Source of the DNA: Gammaproteobacteria bacterium
Lineage (GTDB): Bacteria; Pseudomonadota; Gammaproteobacteria; Pseudomonadales; Azotimanducaceae
Length of the DNA: 6,645 nucleotides
Assembly: GCA_002690405.1 (NCBI GenBank)
Contig: NZEI01000039.1
Span: 1,941 to 8,585, forward strand
Direction: 5' to 3'
The position numbers were made by a program, and so were the translations under genes. Below the pieces are notes generated by a model. It ran no database searches, was not told the origin of the DNA, and was given only the letters and a program-made list of their open reading frames with translations. Shown here one piece after another: positions 1 to 5,860 of this stretch (the first letter of the stretch is position 1; each line of letters opens with the position of its first letter).

Positions 1-102
1 GCGTTCACTAATTTCTTTTTCGGTACCTGGAGGTAATGCGTTCACTGCAAAAACACTCAAAATAACGGCTAATCCCGAGACCGTAAGTAAAAGGCGTCTC
101 AA
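1..102 (-). CDS. N-terminus of an exported protein, possibly a cytochrome c5-like protein (partial)
   Basis: Only the first 34 residues are in the window; the gene runs off the left edge. Translation from a TTG codon (102..100) gives two arginines (MRRLLL), a hydrophobic stretch at about residues 4-20, and a likely signal peptidase site near residue 22 (AVNA, then LPPGTEKEI). It would therefore be exported through Sec to the periplasm or membrane. TTG is chosen because AGGAG lies 7 bases upstream and no ATG or GTG in this frame fits better. The mature start (a PPGTEKEISER-type run) recalls small c5-type cytochromes of gammaproteobacteria, which would suit a partner for the quinoprotein encoded upstream. 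The heme motif CxxCH would lie outside the window, so the identity is a guess from memory. That a secreted protein starts here is fairly safe; the family is not. Confidence 0.5.
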   Translation of the reverse strand, partial: MRRLLLTVSGLAVILSVFAVNALPPGTEKEISER

Positions 103-109
103 TCGAGTT

Positions 110-114
110 CTCCT
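110..114 (-). promoter_or_regulatory. Shine-Dalgarno AGGAG for a TTG start
   Basis: Minus-strand AGGAG sits 7 bases before the TTG at 102..100. This perfect core at ideal spacing is the main reason for accepting a non-ATG start for the exported protein. Confidence 0.65.
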
Positions 115-225
115 AGCTAACTGTTTTGACTTTTGCGTGTCCAAGAACAACCTTGAACCTCTGCTATTGCTGATGCCGAAATCCGTGCAATGCGCACCTC
201 TGTGGCTTCAGGCACCACCAGATTG

Positions 226-245
226 CCGAAGCGGACTCGCTTCGG
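226..245 (-). other. Perfect 8-bp hairpin after the isovaleryl-CoA dehydrogenase gene
   Basis: On the minus strand CCGAAGCG, loop AGTC, then CGCTTCGG form a perfect inverted repeat that begins 21 bases after the stop codon of the acyl-CoA dehydrogenase gene. No T-run follows on either strand, so it is not a classic intrinsic terminator. It could protect the 3' end of the upstream mRNA, assist termination, or lie at the 5' end of a leader made from the TATAAT box just upstream. Its presence is certain; its role is unknown. Confidence 0.5.
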
Positions 246-251
246 GCGCGG

Positions 252-257
252 ATTATA
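252..257 (-). promoter_or_regulatory. Possible -10 box (TATAAT) for the exported-protein gene
   Basis: A perfect minus-strand TATAAT lies 10 bases past the stop codon of the acyl-CoA dehydrogenase gene. The -35 region is poor: the best at 18-base spacing is TTCGAC, inside the end of the coding region. A start near position 245 would give a leader of about 140 bases that begins with the hairpin. The rest of the gap (103-266) shows no ATG on the minus strand and nothing else recognisable. A chance match is quite possible. Confidence 0.3.
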
Positions 258-266
258 GCCTTACCC

Positions 267-1427
267 TTACGCGGCGTCGAATAACTCGCGACCGATTAAC
301 ATGCGCCGAATTTCACTGGTGCCGGCGCCGATTTCATAGAGCTTGGCATCCCGCAACAGCCTGCCCGCAGGATAATCGTTGATATAGCCATTACCACCCA
401 GTGCCTGAATGGCCTGGAGCGCGTGTTGAGTAGCTCGCTCCGCAGCATAAAGTATGCAGCCAGCTGCATCGATTCGGGTGGTTCTGTCGTTGTCGCAGGC
501 TCCAGCTACCGCATAAACATAGGCACGTGCTGCATTGGTTTCAGTGTATAAGTCAGCGAGTTTGCCTTGCATAAGTTGGAATTCGCCGATGGGCTGGCCA
601 AACTGTTTACGTTCTTTAAGGTAGGGCGCCACCAGATCTAAGCATCCGCGCATGATGCCCAACGGACCGCCAGCCAGTACTACTCGCTCATAGTCGAGAC
701 CGCTCATCAAAATACGCACGCCTTCACCAACACGGCCGAGAATTTGTGTTTTTGGCACCCGACAGTCGGCAAAAATCAATTCTGCAGTATCGGAGCCACG
801 CATACCCAATTTGTCCAGCTTGGTGCCCGTACTGAAACCTACCTGTGACTTTTCGATCAGGAACGCTGTGATGCCTTTCGACCCCAAGCTTGGATCGACT
901 GTAGCATAGACAACAAGCACGTCGGCTTGGGGACCGTTAGTGATCCACATCTTGCCGCCATTCAAAATATAGTCGTCGCCGTCTTGCTGGGCCCGCAAGC
1001 CCATGCTGACCACATCGGAACCCGAATTGTGTTCGCTCATCGCTAGCGCGCCAACAAATTCGCCACTGATCAAGCTTGGTAGGTAGGCTTGTTTCTGTGC
1101 ATCCGTACCAAAACGGGCCAACTGGTTAACGCATAAGTTCGAGTGCGCACCATAGGACAAACCAACCGCGCCAGAAGCCCGGCTTATTTCTTCCATCACT
1201 ACCGTATGGGCCAGATATCCAAGATCCACACCTCCATAGGTTTCGGCCACCGTCATGCCGAGAACGCCTAACTCGCCAAGCTTCGGCCAAAGCTCGCGAG
1301 GAAACTTGTTGCTGCGGTCTATTTCCGCCGCCATCGGTGAGATTTCACGCGCACAAAAGGCTGCCACGCTGTCGCGCAACGCGTCTATGGTTTCGCCTAG
1401 ACCAAAATCAAAGTCCGGTAAGCTCAT
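267..1427 (-). CDS. liuA: Isovaleryl-CoA dehydrogenase (acyl-CoA dehydrogenase family)
   Basis: A 386-residue flavoenzyme predicted to oxidise isovaleryl-CoA to 3-methylcrotonyl-CoA in leucine breakdown, passing electrons to ETF. It is cytoplasmic, with no signal peptide. It is collinear with human isovaleryl-CoA dehydrogenase as I recall it, including MEEISRASGAVGLSYGAHSN (residues 78-97). Both family signatures are present: AMSEHNSGSDVVS (129-141, FAD/substrate loop) and QALGGNGYINDYPAGRLLRD (341-360). The deciding feature is the catalytic base: Glu247 in GLDYERVVLAGGP, where isovaleryl-CoA dehydrogenases carry it, while the C-terminal position used by most relatives is Ala368 in YEIGAGTSEIRR. 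The length is normal. The start is the ATG 15 bases after the RDD gene's stop, with only a weak ribosome site, suggesting translational coupling. No liuB-like carboxylase gene follows on this strand. A related branched acyl-CoA substrate is possible. Confidence 0.95.
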   Translation of the reverse strand: MSLPDFDFGLGETIDALRDSVAAFCAREISPMAAEIDRSNKFPRELWPKLGELGVLGMTVAETYGGVDLGYLAHTVVMEEISRASGAVGLSYGAHSNLCVNQLARFGTDAQKQAYLPSLISGEFVGALAMSEHNSGSDVVSMGLRAQQDGDDYILNGGKMWITNGPQADVLVVYATVDPSLGSKGITAFLIEKSQVGFSTGTKLDKLGMRGSDTAELIFADCRVPKTQILGRVGEGVRILMSGLDYERVVLAGGPLGIMRGCLDLVAPYLKERKQFGQPIGEFQLMQGKLADLYTETNAARAYVYAVAGACDNDRTTRIDAAGCILYAAERATQHALQAIQALGGNGYINDYPAGRLLRDAKLYEIGAGTSEIRRMLIGRELFDAA

Positions 1428-1442
1428 AATATTTCGTATCCG

Positions 1443-1889
1443 TTAGTTTTTATCGCCCGCTACCGCTACTACTTTGGTACCGCTGACCCAGTCGTGGATG
1501 CATCGTCGATCCCCGCGAAGACCCATAAGCAGGTCGAGCGCAAGCAGATACCAAAAGCCAATCAACGTGGCATGCATAAGTGGAAAAAAAGGTGCTCGCA
1601 AAACAATCAGTTTCCACAAGGCGGGCACCTGTCCTGATTCATGGTCGACGATTTTAATCTTTGCCAGCCTTTTGCCCAAGGTTTGGCCGCACCGCCAAAG
1701 CAGCACTCCATTAACCATCAAATAGCCAACCACCCCGAGCAGAACCACCCGGAGCCAAGGAAATCCATCTGTCCATGCTTCGGCATTTTCTAGCGCACCC
1801 GTGATCAGCATAACGATCATCGCCGCGCTGGGTACGATAACGAAATCTATAGCAGCGGCCGTCACCCGGCGCCAAACAGTAGCATTCAT
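1443..1889 (-). CDS. RDD-family small membrane protein
   Basis: A 148-residue inner-membrane protein. The RDD family is named for one conserved Arg and two Asp. Here these appear to be Arg8 and Asp15 in RRVTAAAIDFVIV at the start of the first helix, and Asp133 in CIHDWVSGTKVV near the C-terminus. The family's loop motif GQTLGKRLAKIKIVD is at residues 68-82. Three hydrophobic segments fit membrane helices at about 10-31, 46-65 and 104-124. The biochemical role of most RDD proteins is unknown; transport has been proposed for some. The ATG at 1889 is preferred over one 27 bases upstream because it has GGGAG at 9-base spacing, brings the start to the RDD arginines, and leaves one base after the stop of the quinoprotein gene. 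That spacing points to coupled translation and perhaps a joint function at the membrane. The family call is firm; the role is not. Confidence 0.85.
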   Translation of the reverse strand: MNATVWRRVTAAAIDFVIVPSAAMIVMLITGALENAEAWTDGFPWLRVVLLGVVGYLMVNGVLLWRCGQTLGKRLAKIKIVDHESGQVPALWKLIVLRAPFFPLMHATLIGFWYLLALDLLMGLRGDRRCIHDWVSGTKVVAVAGDKN

Positions 1890-1890
1890 A

Positions 1891-3495
1891 TCACCGTGCT
1901 CCCGGCCCTGCAGCATCCGCAGGCTTAGTTAATTGAAAAACTAAGAACGCATTGCCGCTCTTCATGCCAACCCCAGAATAACCGGAGCTAACCAGTAATA
2001 AATCATCAACGAGCAGCGGACCATGTGAGTCAATACTGCCGCCCTTGGCCTCGAGTCCGTTGACCGTAGTGAAAGGTTGGGCTGTTGTGTAGCGCCACAA
2101 GACAGCGCCGGTCAGCGCATCATAGGCTTCTAATTGCCCGGCGAGATCGCCGGCAATAACAACGCCGTCAGCCGCAACTATTCCGGCCGACAGCCCAGGC
2201 CAAAAACCTAGCTTAGCTTGGGCTTGCTCACTAAAGTCCTTGGCCGCAAACCACTGTACCGATCCGTCATCAAGACTTAGCGCATACAATCCGGGGGTCG
2301 GAGCAGCCGTAAGATCTAGACCTGCAGGGTAGTCGCTGACTGGCACATAAAGTAAACCCCGCTGGATATCCGCTGCCAGACCCCAATGAATACCGCCCAG
2401 ATATCCACCGCGACCAAACTTTTGGCTCCAGGCACGCTCACCAGTTGCTGGGTCAAGGGCGCTTACAGCACCTGACTTTTGCGCAACAAAGAGCAATTCG
2501 CGGCCCTGACTATCTTGCGCCAACAGTGGCGGCGCACCAAAGTCTAGGTCTGGGCCCTCTTGTTCTGGACAGTTGAGACCGCCAGCAACACACGCCATAT
2601 TAAATGTGTCGTTGGCGGTAAATTGATTAACCCAGCGTCGCTGACCAGTGCTTGCGTCTATCGCAAAAATAGCGTCGCTGGTAGCGGTCGCCGGAGCCGA
2701 ATAATTTTCACCAGTGCCATAGAAAAGCAGGCCGCGCCGACGATCCAAAGTCGGTGCGCTCCACACCGGCGCTCCGCTTGGTCCCCACTTTTGCACGAAC
2801 AGTAACTGCCTACCGGTTACTTGCGCCGCTTCTTCGATGGTCGGGAGGTACCAAAGCTGCTCGCCGGTTTCGGCATCAAGCGCGGCCATACCGCCGCTGG
2901 TGGTACAACATCCGTAGAAGGGCAACATACTTAAACCAATTTCCTGGCTGGAAATCGGGACATAAATTACCCCATCGGCAACCAGCGGTGATCCGGAGTA
3001 CAACGGCAGCGGCTCGCTGTCGGTGCCGCGCTGCCAGAGCGTTTTACCGCTTGCGGCATGAATCGCAAAAACACCTTTTTCTCTATGCGCAAAGAATAGA
3101 GTCGGTCCAAAACTGGTTTGCGCAGCAACAATGCTGCTGGCAGCACCGCCGGCAGCATCTGTATTCCGCCACCGCACACAGCCGCGCTCGCGGTCTAGGG
3201 CCACCAGACCGTTTTCACCATCGCCGATATAAATCGTATCTGCGGTAACCAGCGGATAAAACCTTGGTGCCTGGGTGTTCAGTCCGTAGGCCCACTTAAG
3301 CTGCAACTGGTGCGCATTGTCCGCGGTTATTTGACTATTTTCGGGGGTCACGTAGCGGGTATTCGCTACATCAATACCCCAGCTTGGCGGGAAAAATTTT
3401 TCTGTATTGGGGACGCTAGCGCACTCTAATGCCCAAGCGTTTCCACTGAACAGTAGGGTGATCACGGCAATACGGACGTTGCTAAACATTGTCAT
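1891..3495 (-). CDS. Exported PQQ-type beta-propeller quinoprotein, polyvinyl-alcohol-dehydrogenase-like
   Basis: A 534-residue protein predicted to act in the periplasm. A signal peptide is clear (MTMFSNVRIAVITLLFSGNAWA, cleavage near residue 22). Seven repeats of the quinoprotein blade end (A-[LIY]-D-x-x-T-G-x-x-x-W type) are visible, ending at Trp109, 154, 215, 288, 356, 415 and 467; the fold usually has eight blades. Adjacent cysteines Cys196-Cys197 (YGCCTTSG) match the vicinal pair that lies over PQQ in alcohol-type quinoproteins. Segments such as WGPSGAPVWSAPTLD (237-251), GPDLDFGAPP (314-323) and GGYLGGIHWGLAAD (363-376) recall polyvinyl-alcohol-dehydrogenase-like proteins. There is no CxxCH, so it lacks the heme domain of some relatives and would need a separate electron acceptor. 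The start at 3495 has AGGA at 6-base spacing and puts the signal peptide at the N-terminus. It begins 44 bases after the aminotransferase gene. Dehydrogenase activity is likely; the substrate is unknown. Confidence 0.85.
   Translation of the reverse strand: MTMFSNVRIAVITLLFSGNAWALECASVPNTEKFFPPSWGIDVANTRYVTPENSQITADNAHQLQLKWAYGLNTQAPRFYPLVTADTIYIGDGENGLVALDRERGCVRWRNTDAAGGAASSIVAAQTSFGPTLFFAHREKGVFAIHAASGKTLWQRGTDSEPLPLYSGSPLVADGVIYVPISSQEIGLSMLPFYGCCTTSGGMAALDAETGEQLWYLPTIEEAAQVTGRQLLFVQKWGPSGAPVWSAPTLDRRRGLLFYGTGENYSAPATATSDAIFAIDASTGQRRWVNQFTANDTFNMACVAGGLNCPEQEGPDLDFGAPPLLAQDSQGRELLFVAQKSGAVSALDPATGERAWSQKFGRGGYLGGIHWGLAADIQRGLLYVPVSDYPAGLDLTAAPTPGLYALSLDDGSVQWFAAKDFSEQAQAKLGFWPGLSAGIVAADGVVIAGDLAGQLEAYDALTGAVLWRYTTAQPFTTVNGLEAKGGSIDSHGPLLVDDLLLVSSGYSGVGMKSGNAFLVFQLTKPADAAGPGAR
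1899..1903 (-). promoter_or_regulatory. Shine-Dalgarno GGGAG for the RDD gene
   Basis: Minus-strand GGGAG lies inside the last codons of the quinoprotein gene, 9 bases before the ATG at 1889. The alternative ATG at 1916 has no comparable site, so this decides the start. Confidence 0.55.
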
Positions 3496-3501
3496 TCTTG
3501 A

Positions 3502-3505
3502 TCCT
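3502..3505 (-). promoter_or_regulatory. Shine-Dalgarno AGGA for the quinoprotein gene
   Basis: Minus-strand AGGA is 6 bases before the ATG at 3495. It supports this start over an upstream ATG at 3567, which lies inside the end of the aminotransferase gene and would put 24 charged and polar residues ahead of the signal peptide. Confidence 0.65.
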
Positions 3506-3539
3506 GTTGAGCCGGTTGGCTTCCAGATTGTGCTGGGCC

Positions 3540-4970
3540 TTAGATCAAATGGCTCTTGCTCGCCCACTCTAGTGTCGCGTCCAAGCCAATCGCAAACTTA
3601 CTTATCAACTCATCTATCTGATCTTCAGTAATCACTAGGGGCGGGCAGAAAGCGACACTGTCACCGAGATTACGCAAAATAACGCCCGCATCATGACACG
3701 CTGCGGCACAGTACGCGCCTACACCCGCTGACAATTCAAACGGGGTACGCGGCTGCTTTTGCTTTACAAGCTCTACCGCGGCAATCAGACCTGCACCGCG
3801 CACCTCACCTACCAATGGATGGTCGGAGAACTCACGCAGCCGCTGTTGGAAAACTTGCCCAACTTTGCCCGCGTGGGTGTACAGGTCCATTTCGTCCATA
3901 ATTTCGAGGTTCCGCAACGCCACCGCCGCACATACCGGATGCCCAGAGTAGGTAAAGCCATGGCCGAAATTACCCAATTCATCAGAACGGCTGGCAAAGG
4001 CGTCGTGCATATACTCCGGCAACAACACGGCACTGATCGGCAAGTAGGCAGAAGACAATGCTTTCGCCAGACTCATGGTAGTTGGACGAACACCAAATGT
4101 CTGAGCGCCGAAGGGCTGACCGGTACGCCCAAAACCACAAATTACTTCATCATCAATAAATATGATGTCGTGCTTTTGCAGCAGTTGCGCTACCCGCGGC
4201 AGATAGTCTTTGGGGGGCACCACCACGCCACCAGCGCCCTGGATCGGCTCGGCGATAAAGGCCGCAATGGTCTCCGGACCTTCTTGCAAAATCAATTGCT
4301 CAAGTTCGGCTAGCAACCTGTCAACAAACTGCGCTTCGGATTCGCCAACCATACCTTCACTGTAGTAGTGAGGGCAGGTCACATGCATGATGCCCGGTAG
4401 GGGTAAATCAAACTCTTTATGGAAGGTGGGAATGCCGGTAAGCGAGCCGCTGGCGACAGTGATGCCGTGGTAACCGCGCTTACGACTGATTATTTTTTTC
4501 TTTTCCGGCCGGCCGATCGCATTATTGTAATACCACAGCAGCTTAATCTGGGTGTCATTGGCATCACTGCCAGATAAGCCGAAAAATACCCGCCCACCAT
4601 CCATTGGGGCCATCTCGATTAAGCGCTCTGCCAACATCACTGAGGGCTCGTTGGTACGTCCGGCGAATAACTGGGAATAACTCATTTTGCGCATCTGCTC
4701 TTCGGCAACCCGCGCAAGCTCCTCATTCCCATACCCCAAAGCCGTGCACCACAACCCGGCCATGCCCTCGAGATATTGCTTGCCCTTGTTGTCCCAAAGG
4801 TAAACCCCTTCGGCCCGCTCGTGTACTACAGGGCCCTGCTGGCTGTGCTGTTTTAAGTTTGTCGATGGATGCAACAGCGTGCGCAGATCTTTCGCTTCAA
4901 TGGAATCCGGTGCAAATTCGTTATGCAGGTTAAGGCTTTCTGATCCGGCACGTGGAGTGATGTAAGTCAT
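3540..4970 (-). CDS. Class III PLP-dependent aminotransferase (omega-transaminase type)
   Basis: A 476-residue cytoplasmic enzyme predicted to move an amino group between an amine or omega-amino acid and a keto acid or aldehyde. Class III features occur in order: GLWCTALGYG (72-81), the phosphate-binding SGSDAND (133-139), YHG (167-169), the cofactor Asp274 in FIDDEVICGFGRTG (271-284), and the PLP lysine Lys303 in SLAKALSSAYLP. HGFTYSGHPV (337-346) and ILRNLGDSVAFCPPL (431-445) follow; Arg433 matches the conserved arginine that in relatives can hold a substrate carboxylate. The overall run resembles omega-transaminases of the Vibrio fluvialis and Chromobacterium type. The first 45 or so residues look variable. 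The start is well supported by AGGAG 7 bases upstream. It follows the SDR gene by 23 bases and precedes the quinoprotein by 44, so co-transcription is likely. Substrates could be putrescine, beta-alanine, taurine or other amines; sequence alone does not decide. Confidence 0.9.
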   Translation of the reverse strand: MTYITPRAGSESLNLHNEFAPDSIEAKDLRTLLHPSTNLKQHSQQGPVVHERAEGVYLWDNKGKQYLEGMAGLWCTALGYGNEELARVAEEQMRKMSYSQLFAGRTNEPSVMLAERLIEMAPMDGGRVFFGLSGSDANDTQIKLLWYYNNAIGRPEKKKIISRKRGYHGITVASGSLTGIPTFHKEFDLPLPGIMHVTCPHYYSEGMVGESEAQFVDRLLAELEQLILQEGPETIAAFIAEPIQGAGGVVVPPKDYLPRVAQLLQKHDIIFIDDEVICGFGRTGQPFGAQTFGVRPTTMSLAKALSSAYLPISAVLLPEYMHDAFASRSDELGNFGHGFTYSGHPVCAAVALRNLEIMDEMDLYTHAGKVGQVFQQRLREFSDHPLVGEVRGAGLIAAVELVKQKQPRTPFELSAGVGAYCAAACHDAGVILRNLGDSVAFCPPLVITEDQIDELISKFAIGLDATLEWASKSHLI

Positions 4971-4993
4971 AGTCTGACTCCTGAATTTTTTCG

Positions 4994-5818
4994 CTATATC
5001 AATTCGGCGGCCTGCAGGTCGAACTCCTGCATCACTTCGTCCGCGTAGTCAATGCGGCCAGTCAGCGCTTGGGGATCACCGTGGCACAATCTTAAGCAGG
5101 CCTCAGCCATATGCTCGACTGGTGTTACTCGATCCTCATTCTCGGAATTAATTAACTTATGGTGCATAACGCCTGGCGTTGCCACCAGCCCAGGCGAAAT
5201 GACGTTCACGCCAATCCCCTGATCGTAGGTCTCTTGCGCCAGGCCCGTGGTAAAGCGCTCCAATGCGGCCTTACACATGCCATAAACGGTACCGCCACGC
5301 CCGGAAAGTGTTTTTTCTGGATGAATCGCCGCGTGGGAGGATATGTTGAGGATCCAACCCGAACCTTTTTCCTGCATCCCGGGAAGCACACGTTGTGCTA
5401 ACTCAAATGGTGCCCATACCTGCACATCCGTCATAAGTCGAAAGCGTTTCTCAGGAAAATCTGCCACGGGAATAAAGTACGTGATGGCCGCATTGTTGAC
5501 TAAAATATCAACCGGACCGAACTCCGCCTCAGCAGCAGCGATTAACCGCTCGCGATCTTCCGCCGCTGCCAGATCAGCCTTAACCCCTAGGGCTTCGCCT
5601 CCTGCTGCGCGAATCGCCGCCACGGTTTCATTAATGGTTCCGGGCAAGTAATGCTCACCACTATCCACGGTGCGTGCCGAAACAACAACCTTGGCCCCCT
5701 CCATGGCAAATCGCCGCGCGATGGCATCACCAATGCCTCTACTGGCACCAGTTACCACGGCCACCTTGCCGGCCAGTACACCACCTGGATTTACCTTGCT
5801 ATTGCTCGACTCGCTCAT
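4994..5818 (-). CDS. Classical SDR-family NAD(P)-dependent oxidoreductase
   Basis: A 274-residue cytoplasmic dehydrogenase/reductase with a Rossmann fold. Visible motifs are TGASRGIG (23-30, dinucleotide binding), Asp82 in KADLA (adenine pocket), NNAA (108-111), catalytic Ser161 in ILNISSHAA, and Tyr179/Lys183 in YGMCK, then NVISPGLVATPG (205-216). Arg49 in VVSART, at the end of the second strand, hints at NADP(H) preference. The fourth member of the usual tetrad, an Asn in a VN[LV] motif, appears as Gln133 (DVQVWAPF). An insertion rich in Gly and Pro at about 52-61 precedes the helix with NETVAAIRAAGG. The start has a strong purine tract (AGGGGGG, 5829..5823) 4 bases before the ATG. It follows the racemase gene by 42 bases with no clear promoter or terminator between. 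The substrate cannot be assigned; a hydroxyacyl, steroid-like or simple alcohol substrate are all possible. Confidence 0.9.
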   Translation of the reverse strand: MSESSNSKVNPGGVLAGKVAVVTGASRGIGDAIARRFAMEGAKVVVSARTVDSGEHYLPGTINETVAAIRAAGGEALGVKADLAAAEDRERLIAAAEAEFGPVDILVNNAAITYFIPVADFPEKRFRLMTDVQVWAPFELAQRVLPGMQEKGSGWILNISSHAAIHPEKTLSGRGGTVYGMCKAALERFTTGLAQETYDQGIGVNVISPGLVATPGVMHHKLINSENEDRVTPVEHMAEACLRLCHGDPQALTGRIDYADEVMQEFDLQAAELI

Positions 5819-5860
5819 TGTTCCCCCCTCGCTAATCTTGCGCTGCGTGCGCTAGTGCAT

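Noticed and set aside
116..144. TTGGAC, 17 bases, GTTAGC as a promoter for the exported-protein gene
   Set aside because: The -10 match is poor and the transcript would begin at or inside the Shine-Dalgarno sequence.
1890..1916. Upstream ATG giving a 157-residue RDD protein
   Set aside because: It has no good ribosome site and adds nine residues not typical of the family; the ATG at 1889 has GGGAG at good spacing.
2754..3248. Long plus-strand open frame (164 codons) opposite the quinoprotein gene
   Set aside because: The product is rich in Arg, His and Ala with no domain, lies wholly antisense to a strong gene, and looks like a codon-bias shadow.
3496..3567. Upstream ATG giving a longer quinoprotein
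   Set aside because: It would bury the signal peptide behind 24 residues and overlap the aminotransferase gene, while the ATG at 3495 has its own ribosome site.
3759..4313. Plus-strand open frame (184 codons) opposite the aminotransferase gene
   Set aside because: It has no recognisable motif, and the minus-strand frame carries the full class III motif set.
5819..5860. GCGC repeats between the racemase and SDR genes as a terminator
   Set aside because: Only 4-bp self-complementary blocks with no T-run; not a credible stem.
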